The notes: generated by a model not told the origin, from the letters alone. Counted from the first letter of the stretch, positions 1 through 9,959 are shown. The stretch: DNA of 36,369 nt from Temnopleurus reevesii (GCA_036244855.1 BQKZ01000354.1:54743-91111), one strand, 5' to 3'. Program-made: numbers and translations.

Positions 1-170
1 TCGACTTGAATAGCATTACAAAGGACCATTGAATTTGCGTTCGACTTAATTTTTCGAAAAAAAGTTTATATCGTGTTCAGTATGATATGAAATGATTTAA
101 AGTGAAGTTTAAAGTAAATTGCGGAATACAGACTTATTAGATTAAACAAAGAATAATATTCTTTCTACAG

Positions 171-485
171 ATACTGACTACAAAAAGTGCCCTTGTCTTC
201 ATCTTTAATTCACTACCAACGTTGCATTACAACGGCTTTCTACTTATATTGCTATATACAGCATCAATCTAGATTTCTTCATGATCGGAGATGGATGGAC
301 CTACCTACGGTACGAGCAATACAGATACGCCGTGTCCGCCGGGCGATGCCATAAAGATAACTCGGATCAGGCCCCGCTAGATGACGTCATTATCAACCTA
401 AACCGTGTATTCATCGGTTACTATGGATACGATACCGGTGCCGACAGCGTTATTAAAGTGCAGCTGAGCGTTGCAGAACAGGATG
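171..485 (+). CDS. Exon: CUB domain 1, with probable TAA stop
   Basis: The exon runs from a good acceptor (TTTCTACAG at 162-170) to a GTAGG donor at 486, phase 1 to phase 1. The reading frame gives DTDYKKCPC, then a TAA at 206-208, then a CUB-like core (YSINLDFFMIGDGWTYLRYE) and a CUB-like final strand (DSVIKVQLSV). The start codon GAT formed across the intron matches the pattern of other exons in this gene. A second possible acceptor at 260-261 would exclude the stop but has a poor pyrimidine tract and would cut the domain in half. The domain is divergent and short of cysteines, so the CUB call is moderate. An upstream exon must exist outside the window. Confidence 0.6.
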
Positions 486-511
486 GTAGGAAGAAGAAGT
501 AATTTTCAGTA

Positions 512-632
512 AAGCCACAGTCACATAGAACCCCCGACTGAACACGATACAACACGAATCTTTGTGAAGGGATACTTTACTGAGTCGTGTTGGAACGTGT
601 TCAATCGGGGATTCTCTGTGACTGGGGCCTAA
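512..632. mobile_element. Foldback MITE family A, copy 1
   Basis: The two arms (from AGCCACAGTCACATAGAA on the left to TCTGTGACTGGGGCCTAA on the right) are near reverse complements around a short loop. The same hairpin recurs at 7131, 7979, 9376, 9716, 10063 and 35715. It lies 26 bases inside the intron after CUB exon 1. No coding capacity. Confidence 0.85.
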
Positions 633-840
633 GCTAAAGGTAACGCCAAAGAGGCGCTCGATCACTTTTGTCATACAAAACTATGTAGGATGAAAAACTA
701 TTGTAGAAATTTCTTGGCATAAGTTAAAAAAAGAAAGCACTAATATTGCTGGAGATCTTCAAATTGATAGCTTTGTATTGTGGGCACCAACTTGTCTAAC
801 TCTTGTTGGAATGACGAGATTGATTGCAGATTTAATGTAC

Positions 841-1217
841 GACTCCGTTCAGATTTAGTTTTCAAAAGCGGCTTCCAATAAACTAGTTTCCAAAGCTGGT
901 AGATTTCGATTTCATTATACGTGGCTCTGTTGATAGAACGATGGCTAAATAGCTGTACTCATATACTTCCCGCGCGATCTTAATTCCTGAGTAAACATTA
1001 CCATGTACATTTTTCTGTCTTTGCATTGACTCTGTGTATCACGCGAAACTAGCTGAGCTAGTTTTTGGTCACGAAAATTTAACTCGCGAGGTGGATTTCC
1101 ACATCAGTTGGGAAGTCCACTTCATGACCCCTTGTCCCGTTCAAACTAGCCATTATGCTAGACTCTGTTAAAGTGGTTTCCATTGAAGTATTTTAACGCA
1201 ATAGATCTGAACGGGGT
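841..1217. mobile_element. Inverted-repeat element family J, copy 1
   Basis: The ends carry short inverted termini (CCGTTCAGAT on the left, ATCTGAACGGG on the right), and the interior (AGGTGGATTTCCACATCAG region near 1090) is homologous to the element at 3771-4069. Non-coding and degenerate. Confidence 0.55.
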
Positions 1218-1266
1218 GTTTGGAAATTATCATAGTCATTATACCGTCTCTTTTTTTTTCTATCAG

Positions 1267-1659
1267 CCATAGACTACCCATCTGACGCCAGCTTACCCGG
1301 GGACATCATACCCGTCTCGCCTCGGAAACCTACCCGAATAGCCTCGCCCAACTACCCGAACGAGTACCCACACTCGAGCATCATCTCCTGGGTGTTGCGC
1401 GTTCCTCCTCCGTACAATTTCAACATCCACTTCGCTGAGTTCAACCTCGCTCAGGGACTGGACAAGCTCGCCTTCGGTAACGGATCGGCTCCGTTCTCGG
1501 AGGTTTCGGAAGTGTTCGCGAGGTCGGAATCGGCTTCGGATGTAGCGAGTGAGAAGCTACAGGATTTGCGCATTACGGAGGAGTACATGTGGCTGAAGTT
1601 GGAAAGCGATCAGCTAGGGAACAGCGGGAGTTTTGTTTTTGACATCTCCGCCGTAGTAG
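1267..1659 (+). CDS. Exon: CUB domain 2
   Basis: A single exon encodes a nearly complete CUB fold: entry at phase 1 after TTTTTTTTCTATCAG, exit at GTGAGT in phase 1. Visible hallmarks are RIASPNYPNEYP near the start, the tryptophan strand SIISWVLRVPP, the hydrophobic strand FNIHFAEFNL, and the closing GNSGSFVFDISAVV. CUB modules are secreted-protein interaction domains of about 110 residues with a beta-sandwich fold, which fits the extracellular position. The canonical disulphide cysteines are missing from this copy, as in several CUBs of this gene. Confidence 0.85.
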
Positions 1660-2152
1660 GTGAGTATGGATGAGGAATATCCCCAAATAACATTCCGGTT
1701 TATAGAACGATAACTTTGAGAATATTGATTAAATCAAATTATCATTTTGAGAGTATAAAATTTGAGAATGATAACATGCATTTTTCAGAAGGTTTTATTC
1801 GACTTCCTTAAGTGACGACAAAGAAGGAAAAATGGCAATTTTAATGACAGTGCCAGAATCATCTCAAATGAGAAACGTGTATGGCAGGGCCCTACCCTGT
1901 CCGATAAAGCTGAAAAATTAAGTTTATCGCCGAAGGTGCGATTTTTCCACAAAAAAAGAAGGATGGAAATGTTGTGTCCATCTACTATCGTAAATGCTTG
2001 AATTGAGGTTCACTTTGTCATAGGCCTCTGTATATACCTTCCCCTCAAAGGGAACGATTCTTACTCAGTCATGTGTTTGGAACAATTGAACGCTCTTAAA
2101 TGACAGATCACTCACCATTTCTACTTTCTACCTATGTCACTGATCAAAACAG

Positions 2153-2302
2153 ATCCTATCATCTTGGCGAGAGGAGAATCCACGATACTCCGGTCTCCAT
2201 ACTACCCCCTGCCTTACGAGAATGACGCTTACGTGCAATGGAAAGTGATGGTTCCCGAAGGACATGGCGTCATGCTGCACTTCATCAAGTTTCGCGTGAT
2301 AG
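2153..2302 (+). CDS. Exon: CUB domain 3, first half
   Basis: The exon starts after CAAAACAG in phase 1 and ends before GTAGGT in phase 1. It encodes ILARGESTILRSPYYPLPYE, the tryptophan strand YVQWKVMVPEGHG, and LHFIKFRVI. These are the first strands of a CUB fold, completed by the exon at 3165. An intron of 862 bases in the middle of the module, carrying nested repeats, separates the halves. Confidence 0.85.
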
Positions 2303-2389
2303 GTAGGTTGATCATCCTTATGATGGCGCTCTTCAACCTTTATAGATTATACGCATCGGACATTCACCGTCATAGGTTTGCGCTCTAAT

Positions 2390-2925
2390 TTCACAGCGTC
2401 TACAAACCTCGGTCCACCATTTTCAAAAAACACACTAGTAGCGTGTTTTTTTTTTGATGGATGGAGACTTGTGGAAGATAGAAAAGGAGTGCACATCTGG
2501 GGGGGGGGGGTGTTTCATCAAGATATGTCACAGCGACGAGGACTCATTTCCGACAGTTCCCATGGCAACTGTCAGCGATAGTGCTTTTCATCCAATCACA
2601 ATCAAGGAATTTGTCAGTGCTGACTAATTGTCTCTGCGACAAATCTTGATGAAACACCGTCCTGATGTTGAAATCAAGTGACAAGTTCGCAACTGATGTG
2701 CGCATCATTTGTTGCACACATAAGATGTGCACTCATTTTGTACCGTCCACAAAATTGATGGACGGAGGCATGTGGACGGTAGAAAACCAATATGCAAATG
2801 TGTTGTGCGCAGCAAACGACAAGTGCGCAACTAATGTGCGCATCATTTCGGGGGCAGTATTGCGCCAGCGAGATGTGCACTTGTTTTCTACAAGCCTTCG
2901 ACCACAATTTCGAAAACCCACTTGT
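2390..2925. mobile_element. Composite of MITE family C fragments with nested element D
   Basis: Several blocks with the CCGTCCAC / GTGGACGGT box and GATGTGCGCATCATTT-like segments occur in both orientations, the signature of family C (also at 14030-14165 and 32805-32943). Short open frames here are by-products of the repeats. A separate inverted repeat interrupts it at 2510-2658, and a G12 run sits at 2499-2510. Confidence 0.65.
2510..2658. mobile_element. Foldback element family D, nested in C
   Basis: The left arm starts GTGTTTCATCAAGATATGTC and the right arm ends GACAAATCTTGATGAAACAC, near-perfect inverted termini of an element of about 149 bases. It interrupts family C sequence, so it arrived later. 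Its termini resemble those of the element at 19473-19637. Confidence 0.75.
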
Positions 2926-3164
2926 TGCTTCTAAAACCATGCTCGTCAAAATATACCCCTTATGGAAAGATATCAAATGCCTTAATTAACCATGATTAAA
3001 GTTCCACCATCACATGGTTTTTGTAAACATTTCACCTAAAGATACTTAATTTCTGTTAAACAGCTGGTAAGTAGATTTTCTTAAAAGATATACTAAAGTA
3101 GTGCCGTATCAGATGATAATTTATCATAGAAATGCATAATAATGTGGGTTTTTTTCTCTTGCAG

Positions 3165-3350
3165 ACGCTGGGGACAAATTTACGGTAGAGGGCATTCAGC
3201 ATGGTGTAAATAGCAGTGTCGTGTTCACTGGCGTTGATGTACCATCAGATTACGTAATCTGGTCTTCTGAAGCAGTGATACATTTCGAGTCAGACTCGTA
3301 TGGCGTTGGGAAGGGGTTCGTGATAAAGGTTCAACCAATTTTCGGAGAGG
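3165..3350 (+). CDS. Exon: CUB domain 3, second half
   Basis: The exon follows TTTTTTCTCTTGCAG (phase 1) and ends at GTGAGT (phase 1). It encodes AGDKFTVEGIQHGVNSSVVF and the closing strands VIHFESDSYGVGKGFVIKVQ, the typical last part of a CUB (aromatic-S-D-x-x-G-x-G-F). The joining codon gives D after the FRVI end of the previous exon, so the frame is continuous. Confidence 0.87.
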
Positions 3351-3770
3351 GTGAGTAGACATTGTGAGCAGAAACGACAAATGAATTGGACAAAACGAAC
3401 AAAGTTCACAAAACCTTCATATGAGCTTCATAATGCCAAAGAAAAAGTAGCTTACATTGTTATTTTCAATTCAATTCAATTCAATTCAAAATAACACTGA
3501 AGGTGTGGCACATGTTCGACATTTCTTGGCAGAAAAGAAGAACATTTCCTTTTTTGTGCATCTAGCTATTGTGAATACCTAAATGGAAGTTGTTTCCTTT
3601 GTCTAAATTCTTTGTCCTTTTCGCTCACAGTGAGATGCATCCCGTAAAAAGTCTTGATATATTTATCTTTTTCTTTGCCAGAGGACATAAGACCCCCTTA
3701 AAAACCTAATTTTCAAAGTTGCTTCGTGACTTAACTAGTTTCGAAAGCCAGTTCGAAAAGCCAAATGTGT

Positions 3771-4069
3771 CCCCGTTCAGATAAGAGGCCCGCTTACTTG
3801 ATTTCAAGTCCACTTCAAAGCAAAGTCACTGTGCCGTGGGCATAGCACAATGGAAACAGCCAGATGCTTGACACATTCAGAATAAAATTTACAACTTAAG
3901 GCCGTTTAAATTGAAACTACAGGCTGAACTGGTCCCTGGAAGGTCACAATAATTTACCTCGCGAAGTGGATTTCCAAACTGGTTTGAAAATTCAGTTTCG
4001 TAACCGCTTATCCCCTTCAAACGTGTCATTGAATATTTAAGTTGTTTAACGCCGTATATCTAAACGGGT
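3771..4069. mobile_element. Inverted-repeat element family J, copy 2
   Basis: Termini CCCCGTTCAGATA and TATCTAAACGGG are inverted, and the interior (CTCGCGAAGTGGATTTCCA at about 3958) matches the element at 841-1217. It ends about 30 bases before the discoidin exon acceptor at 4101-4102, so it supplies much of the branch-point region. Confidence 0.6.
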
Positions 4070-4102
4070 CAACAGTTCATGTCTTTTTTAATGACAATAT
4101 AG

Positions 4103-4263
4103 GTCACTGCCTGACACCTTTGGGATTGGAAGGAGGCTGGATCCCTGATGGAAGCCTGGGTGCTTCTACTCAAATCGACTCGAACCATACACCAAGTCAT
4201 GCCAGACTTTACGGCCCATCTGCTTGGGTTCCGAGCCCCAACGACCCAAAGCCCCAGCTCACG
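4103..4263 (+). CDS. Exon: discoidin (F5/8 type C) domain 1, first part
   Basis: Entry in phase 1 after ATGACAATATAG and exit in phase 0 at GTAAGA. The peptide opens HCLTPLGLEGGWIPDGSLGA and continues SHARLYGPSAWVPSPND, which match the family hallmarks C-x-x-P-L-G-x-x-x-G-x-I-x-D, A-R-L and A-W. F5/8 type C domains bind phospholipid, glycans or protein on cell surfaces. Broken copies of this exon follow at 4338-4483 and 4606-4800. Confidence 0.88.
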
Positions 4264-4337
4264 GTAAGATAGAAGTGATACATTGAATTTAGTATTGGTA
4301 TTTCTTGCAATTGCCCCCCTCCCTCGCCATGAAAGTT

Positions 4338-4483
4338 TAGATGCTTCTACATAGATTGATTCGGATCATACACCAAGCCATGCTAGACTTTACGGCCCGT
4401 CCGCATTGATTCCTAGCCCCAACGATCCCAAGCCGCAGCTTACGGTAAGATAGAAGTGATACATTGCATTGAGTATTGGTTTT
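4338..4483 (+). pseudogene. Dead copy of the discoidin exon (3' half plus donor)
   Basis: The segment from GCTTCTACATAGATTGATTC through TTACGGTAAGATAGAAGTG repeats the second half of the exon at 4103-4263 and about 25 bases of its intron. The copy carries an in-frame TAG (CAA to TAG type change near 4351) and has lost the first half, so it cannot replace the true exon. Confidence 0.85.
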
Positions 4484-4519
4484 TATTTCAATTTGAAAAT
4501 AAAAAACTTCGTCGCCATT

Positions 4520-4800
4520 ACGTAGGTCACTGTTAAGAGGGTGGTACAATAAGTGAAGACGTATAAACAAGAAGAGGATAGCTAAGACCATTTCGTGCAA
4601 TTGCCTCCCACCAAGCCATGCCAGACTTTATGGCCCGTTCGCATGGATTCCAAGCCCAAACGATCCCAAGCCACAGCTTACGGTAAGATAGAAGTGATAC
4701 ATTTCATTAGTAATGGTTTTTATTACATTTTAAGAATAGACAATCGTCGCGGTTACGCAAGTCACTGCTTGACATTGGTTTTATTGGAGGGATTCCTATA
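4520..4800 (+). pseudogene. Further fragments of the discoidin exon mixed with MITE B arms
   Basis: The exon start (GTAGGTCACTG) recurs at 4522, the exon end plus donor (about 4606-4725), and another exon start (GCAAGTCACTGCTTGACATT) at about 4755. Between and after them lie arms of MITE family B (4537-4605 and about 4800-4850). The unit therefore appears to have been tandemly duplicated and then broken by insertion. None of the fragments is a usable exon. Confidence 0.7.
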
Positions 4801-5393
4801 GGGCTAATTGCACGAAAATGTTCTTAGCTATCCTCCTCTTAATAAATCAAATGCCTTTGAACAACGATATATCTACTCGTATATATTTACGTTTCTGTCG
4901 AGCTTTTGCTCAATCCTTTATTGGAATATAACCCTACACCGTACGATGTAACATCAAACATTTATTCAAAGGTATACTTCATCCTGTAATCTTTAGATTT
5001 CTTCGGCAATATACAAAATTAAAAAAATATGGAATGATATCTCAACTGTAATTTGTATTGCGTCTGAAATGAAAACTTTAAAGTGCCGATGTGAGTAGCA
5101 TATAATGCACATTACAAAACGTGACGTAGTGAGTGACAAAATAGCGACGCGCTTCAGGTTTTATTATTAAATGTAATTGTATTAATGCTGTTACAACATA
5201 CGATATTATTCAAAAACTTTTAAAAGTTTGATATGGGTATAATTTATTAGTGCTGGGGATCGAGTAATGCTCAAACAAGGCTTCCTGCTAGAAATTAAAG
5301 AAATTAATGATTTGAAATATCAAGAATATTGTGCTTGCGGGTCAAAAAAGAAGAAGCATTTGATATTTTGTGTTCTTTTTTCTTTCTTTACAG

Positions 5394-5672
5394 ATTACAT
5401 TCGACATAACATGTTACGTAACTGGTGTGGTGATCCAGAGTGGTCCTGATAGTGTGGGAAACTGGGTGGATTCTTTCGTCTTTTCATTCGAACCTAACAC
5501 TGAAACTGAGGTTTGTAATGCTAACTTTAAATTGCGTTTACCACTTGGCTACTGGAACAGGTTGGCCTGGGGACAAAATACATGGGAATATAAGGATTCA
5601 GCAGTCAAAATGTTAATGGGGATTACAACAGCCCCGTTTGCCTGAAACGTTACAGTGGGAAATGAAACGATG
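5394..5672 (+). CDS. Exon: discoidin domain 1, middle part; 3' end uncertain, TGA at 5643
   Basis: After TTTCTTTACAG in phase 0 the exon reads ITFDITCYVTGVVIQSGPDS and WVDSFVFSFEP, the V-T-G-V and S-F-x-x-x-(Y/F)-S strands of the discoidin fold. Two ends are possible, both phase 0: GTTTGT at 5511, or GTAAGG at 5673. The longer form adds NTWEYKDSA, which looks discoidin-like, but then meets TGA at 5643-5645; another frame just downstream gives NGDYNSPV, also discoidin-like, so a frameshift near 5600 is an alternative. The short form avoids both problems and gives a domain of about 140 residues. Confidence 0.75.
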
Positions 5673-6281
5673 GTAAGGCTCTCCTCTATATTCAGGCATT
5701 TGTTAGGCATACAAAGTTCAAAATATCATCCCCATAGGTCGTCTCATTTCTATCCAGTTTGTAAAAGAGAATTTGAAATGTGGTTAGCTTGAATACCTCG
5801 GAACATGGTATACAAATAAGCAATAAGTATAAATAAGTTTCGACCTCCAAATTTTGAAATGAATCCAACTCTTGTTGAGACACTATTTTGTAATTTTTAA
5901 AGGGAAAAGTGTTGTCAGGAGTAAAAGTTAACAGAAGTCATTTGTTTATCGTTTTTAGTCAGCTTTTGCAGTTGAATTGACTCGTCTTGTCGTTTCCCGG
6001 TATAAAATGATAAAGATGCGTTATATACTTCATGAAAATACTAATACCTATATTTCTGATTGATATTAATGATCTTAGGTAGATATGAACTTATTCCATC
6101 ATCCAAAATGCAGATAATCATTGGTGGAAGTTTTTAAACATAACTCAACTAGTCGTGCAGGAAACAAATAATGATTTACAAAATGTACAGTCTCTAGATC
6201 TCTAAATTTCTTGTATAGGACGTCAATTTGATAGATTTTAGTCAGGGACCAATTCAAAACAGGATGGAAATTCAATTGAAT

Positions 6282-6388
6282 GATTCCTACCCGGGAATGC
6301 CTGTGAATTTTTTGTTACAGCTTCTCGGTAAAGCACTGTCAATCAGTGTTTATCCATGTTGGGATAAGGCAAGAATTATTTCAATTAG
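6282..6388 (+). mobile_element. SINE S1, 5'-truncated copy
   Basis: From ATTCCTACCCGGGAATGCC to GCAAGAATTATTTCAATTA it repeats the body of the SINE at 15700-15862 downstream of its B box, including TTCTCGGTAAAGCACTGTCA. It creates a spurious small open frame here. Confidence 0.75.
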
Positions 6389-6650
6389 GATGGAAACTTT
6401 CAATCGAATAAGATTGTATCCTAAATAAATTATATTTAAAAGTTCAATCCAATGAATTTGCCCCTGATTACAATCTTTTATTAACTTTTCAATCCTCGGA
6501 ATAGGTTGTCAATAGGTTTCTTTCGGATAATTAGTTCGCCAACCAAAGGTCTAATGACTGAAGCGTTTCGGCACCAATAACTGGGCTACATAAGGAAGTT
6601 GATGAAAAATAAAACAAATTAAAGTATTTTTCTGAATCTCTTTTCATTAG

Positions 6651-6796
6651 ATTATAGAAGGAGACTGGCAGTCGCAGAGCGTGTATCGTCTACTTTTCGT
6701 GAAGCATTACCGAGCCAACATGATACGGATTGATCCGCAGAGCAGATCTGTTTCTATTCTGTCCTTACGGCTTGAGATCCTTGGGTGCCGTACTGG
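6651..6796 (+). CDS. Exon: discoidin domain 1, last part
   Basis: The exon follows CTCTTTTCATTAG in phase 0 and ends at GTAAAT in phase 1. It encodes HYRANMIRIDPQS and ends SLRLEILGC, the family's closing motif A-R-Y-I-R-I-x-P ... L-R-x-E-L-x-G-C; the final cysteine pairs with the one opening the domain at 4108. Starting at the later AG (6656-6657) would give an early stop, so 6651 is preferred. Confidence 0.85.
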
Positions 6797-7130
6797 TAAA
6801 TAATTGTTATCTCTTTTGCCTTTTTTTCTTCAAAATATAAAAATAAATTTTTATTCAGATTTTGTACTCGGCTGCCTGTGTGCTGTATCACATATTGTCA
6901 CACAATACAGGCCTATGGAATCATATGAAAATGCGGAGACGGGTTGATAAGCATACATTATCTGACTGAGGTTTTTTTCCCTGTCCCTGGCCCTACGACT
7001 CGAAATCCTGGGATGCTGGACCAGTGATTAGTGACTCCTTACAATTTTCTTTCCAAATACTCCTTTTTTCAAATCACATAATAGTACGCGATTTGTATGC
7101 CACTATGACATACTCGTATTAACTTATTTA

Positions 7131-7245
7131 AAGACCCCAGTCACATAGAAAACCCGATTTAACACGTTCAACGCGACTCATTGTTCAGCTAACAGTCCCT
7201 GAACAAAAAGTCTCTTTGATTCGTGTTCTATGTGACTGCGGCTGA
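7131..7245. mobile_element. Foldback MITE family A, copy 2
   Basis: It begins GACCCCAGTCACATAGAAAA and ends TTCTATGTGACTGCGGCTG. The right arm has lost part of its inner sequence relative to the copy at 10063. Confidence 0.8.
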
Positions 7246-7675
7246 AAAGAAAAGGATACTTAATGCGCAAAGTGAATTCGAATATATTATTTTGGGGGAC
7301 TCACTTTGTTTGTTTGAACCTTATGCCAATTAGATATATGGATACAATAAAACTAATCTAAGAGTTCAATATAACGATATATATTGATTTGCTCACTACA
7401 TGATATACAAGTTCTCTACAATTCCTATATTTCCGCCTTATGATCCTGCCTACTTGCTAGAGTTCTATTATAACGCCATCACATTTCTTTAATCTCTAAT
7501 TACCCAGGAATTACAGTCAACTAAATTATAGACCAATAACCAATTTTCCTCATTTACCAATACAATTTTTTTTCAATGATAAAAACAAAGAATTACACTT
7601 CGAAAGGTTGTTATTTGAGACACATTTAGTATGTTTTCCCGTATTTTCCCTCGTAATTTCTATTTGATATCACAG

Positions 7676-7965
7676 ATTGCAATTTTGATCTCGGTCTGTC
7701 ATCTGGACACCTACCCGACGATAACATCGTGCTATATCGTGACGGAAACCCCTCAATGCAACCACCGGAGAGTGTGCGAATGGTTCCCGTCCAGTTCTCG
7801 CCATCGGACGGCCTCTCGTCGGGCGAGTCGCACGACAGTCTTGCGATCCGCATCGACTTTGACACGACCAGCATCGTCAAGGCTATTCTTATTCAGAAGA
7901 GATATGGAGCCCCAGATCTTCAGAAGTTCAACTTTCAATACGACGATCGGATGGAGATTGAATTA
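7676..7965 (+). CDS. Exon: discoidin (F5/8 type C) domain 2, first two thirds
   Basis: The exon enters in phase 1 after TTGATATCACAG and leaves in phase 0 at GTAAGT. The peptide begins DCNFDLGLSSGHLPDDNIV, matching C-x-x-x-L-G-x-x-S-G-x-I-P-D of the family, and continues with SLAIRIDFDTTSIVKAILIQ (the L-x-V-D-F / V-x-x-x-x-x-Q strands) and KFNFQYDDRMEIEL. This one exon covers what two exons encode in the first discoidin domain, so an intron was lost or gained between them. GC content is clearly higher than in the surrounding intron. Confidence 0.87.
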
Positions 7966-7978
7966 GTAAGTCCCGAAT

Positions 7979-8120
7979 GCCCCAGTCACATAGGAGCCCC
8001 GAATGAACACGACTGAACAGGACTGAACACGACTCTTTGTTCGGAGGCAGTAAACTGTGAAGTGAACAAATAGCCGTGGTCAATCGTTTTGCTTTCGGGC
8101 TCCTTTTTATCGGGGCTTTA
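7979..8120. mobile_element. Foldback MITE family A, copy 3
   Basis: It begins GCCCCAGTCACATAGGAGC and ends ATCGGGGCTTTA; the right arm is degenerate. It starts only 13 bases after the donor of the discoidin 2 exon. Confidence 0.75.
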
Positions 8121-8663
8121 ATAGACTCGCCTTTGTGACCATGATTAAATTCATTTTTTTAATATTTTCATCTCCATCCTGAATCATCAATATTTGTGCT
8201 TTCAATTATTATATATATTTCAGGTCTTTTGCTTTACAACGTGCACGCTATTCAAGACGTTAGGTCTATGGACAGCCAGAGTGGATAATAATGTGCTTTA
8301 GAATACAATGAGGTCCAAGGGGTTATAAAAGTTTTGTTTAGAAAATTAAAACCTTTGCAAAATGCTTCAATTACCGCTTCGGCCATCCATAAATTAATTT
8401 TAACGTCTTTGATAGCCATCGCGTTGCAAAGCAAAAGCCTAGTATTCATTTTGAAGAAAAAAAACTTACTTCGGAAATGCTGCAAGTTCCCTCCACCTGT
8501 ATAGCGCAATAAGTGTAATCCCCCCTCACTGTCTTCCGCTGTATGTGCCATTTCCTGTGTTTTACGTCAGTTTTCAGTCATAACACTTGGTCAAGTCGGT
8601 TTTGATATTCCTTGGACAGCTCAGAACCATTGTCGCAAGTGTAAGTGAAATTTCTACTGAGAA

Positions 8664-8854
8664 CAGGGCTGCCAATTAAGTCTCCTGGATTCCGCAGGAG
8701 ACTCCTGGAAACGGGCCACAATAAATGCATGTTTTTGAGCAATCTCCTGGATTATGGAAACATTGATCCCAGTAGGTTTTGTGCATTTTATAGACATCTA
8801 CTGGATTTCTTCCACAATCTCCCTGATTGTTGCTGTTAAATGTTGGTAGCTCTG
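8664..8854. mobile_element. Short inverted-terminus element, hAT-like ends
   Basis: It begins CAGGGCTGCCAA and ends TTGGTAGCTCTG, inverted termini of the C-A-G-x-G type used by hAT elements. Flanks share TGAGAA, a possible degenerate target duplication. About 190 bases, no coding capacity. Confidence 0.5.
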
Positions 8855-8932
8855 TGAGAAGCATTGGTGAATTAATTATCATTTTAACATATCGTTCCAT
8901 CTTACGCCGAGTGTCCATATTGTCTTATTTTA

Positions 8933-9178
8933 AGGACGACTCACACCTTTGCGTTTTAGCCTGCGTCGGCCAAACGTTTTTAGAAAAAAAAAACGCTCTC
9001 TTGACGCACAAAGGCGCATGTCATACGGTGGACTGACTTTCGGCGTAAGCTAATTGACCGCAAGCTGAATTTCAGTCTACCGTCTGATCAGCGTATATCG
9101 TGCGCTTGGGGAGCGTTTCTAATTTTCAAAAACGCTTGGCCAACGCAGGCTAAAAACGCAAAGGTGTGAGTCGGCCTT
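8933..9178. mobile_element. Harbinger-like MITE (family F) with TTA target duplication
   Basis: Long inverted termini are visible: AGGACGACTCACACCTTTGC on the left, and the reverse complement of AGGCCGACTCACACCTTTGC on the right, extending over about 45 bases. TTA flanks both ends. The tandem neighbour at about 9530 (GTGATTTTACGTGCGC) carries a single TTA at the equivalent place, an empty site. Element length about 246; no transposase. Confidence 0.85.
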
Positions 9179-9375
9179 TACGCGCGAACTATATTCTTTT
9201 GAATGCACTCGCCCTTGAATTTTGAACAATGACCATTGCATTGTACGGAACAATAGAACCGCGGCAATACAACGGGCTCAATGAGAATGACCCTCCTACT
9301 ACTCGTCGTATTACTATACTGTGTTGGAGATGGACGTTTACAAGCTCGTAATGCAGGCGAATCAACCTGTTGTAA

Positions 9376-9506
9376 TGCCCCATTCACATAGAGGCCCGGA
9401 AGCAACGCGATTCAACACGGCTCTTTGTTAATTCACAGTTAAATGCCTACGAAAATAGAGTCGTGTTGAATCATGTTGCTTCCGGGCTTCTATGTGACTG
9501 GGGCTA
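9376..9506. mobile_element. Foldback MITE family A, copy 4
   Basis: Arms GCCCCATTCACATAGAGGCC and GCTTCTATGTGACTGGGGC with a TTAATTCACAGTTAA loop. It is the terminal part of the first tandem unit. Confidence 0.85.
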
Positions 9507-9715
9507 GCACCGAGTGTCCAGGTTGTGATTTTACGTGCGCACTGTATACATTCGTTCGTCATTGAAGTTGTACGATAAACATCGCATTGTGCGGAACAAT
9601 AGAACCGCGGCTCGATGAGAATGACCCCTCTACTATACGACTCGGCGTATTACTATACTGTGTTGGAGATGGACGTTTACAAGCTCGTAATGCAGGCGAA
9701 TCAACCTGTTGTAAT

Positions 9716-9856
9716 GCCCCATTCACATAGAGGCCCGGAAGCAACGCGATTCAACACGACTCTTTGTTCGGAGTTGGTTCTGCGGTAGTAAAATGTGAAC
9801 TTAACACAGACTCGTGTCCAATGTGTTGATTCCGGGGCCCTATGTGGCTAGGCCTT
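9716..9856. mobile_element. Foldback MITE family A, copy 5
   Basis: Nearly identical on the left to copy 4, but the loop and right arm differ (TCGGAGTTGGTTCTGCGGTA loop). It ends about 50 bases before the next discoidin exon. Confidence 0.8.
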
Positions 9857-9906
9857 TAGAGGAGATTCCGCATCAAATGTTCTGACGTGTTCTTATCTCA
9901 CCGTAG

Positions 9907-9959
9907 GGCACCTCTTCAAGTCCAATGGGCTTCTTCGTGGATAAAAAAAAACTGATTAC
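9907..9959 (+). CDS. Exon: discoidin domain 2, small middle exon with phase mismatch
   Basis: Bounded by CTCACCGTAG and GTAAGT. Only phase 0 is open and gives GTSSSPMGFFVDKKK, a reasonable link between the preceding exon and the last discoidin exon. The exon is 53 bases, so it ends in phase 2, yet the next exon needs phase 0. An A9 run at 9943-9951 is the likely place of a one-base deletion, real or a sequencing error. Skipping the exon joins phase 0 to phase 0, so it may be alternative or lost. Confidence 0.55.

Larger units (their letters stand above)
8904..9856 (+). repeat. Tandem duplication of a segment including MITE A
   Basis: The unit starts at GCCGAGTGTCCA (8907) and again at ACCGAGTGTCCA (9510). 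Both units share the block GGAACAATAGAACCGCGG through AATCAACCTGTTGTAATGCC and each ends in a family A hairpin (9376-9506, 9716-9856). The first unit also contains a 249-base insertion (8933-9178) missing from the second. Confidence 0.85.

Noticed and set aside
262..485. Starting CUB exon 1 at the AG at 260-261 to avoid the TAA
   Set aside because: The acceptor context is weak and it would remove the first strands of the domain; kept only as an alternative in the exon entry.
2134..2388. ATG at 2134 as a gene start
   Set aside because: It lies upstream of the acceptor at 2151-2152, inside the intron; the domain begins after the splice site and continues from earlier CUB exons.
6228..6428. Small open frame with RMEIQL, resembling RMEIEL of the discoidin 2 exon
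   Set aside because: The similarity covers only about 15 residues, and the rest is SINE S1 sequence; no proper donor was found. A relic of a duplicated discoidin exon is possible but unproven.
9178..9744. Two near-identical - strand frames beginning MLPGLYVNGALQQ
   Set aside because: They are copies within the tandem duplication and run through a MITE A arm; no domain, no splice support.
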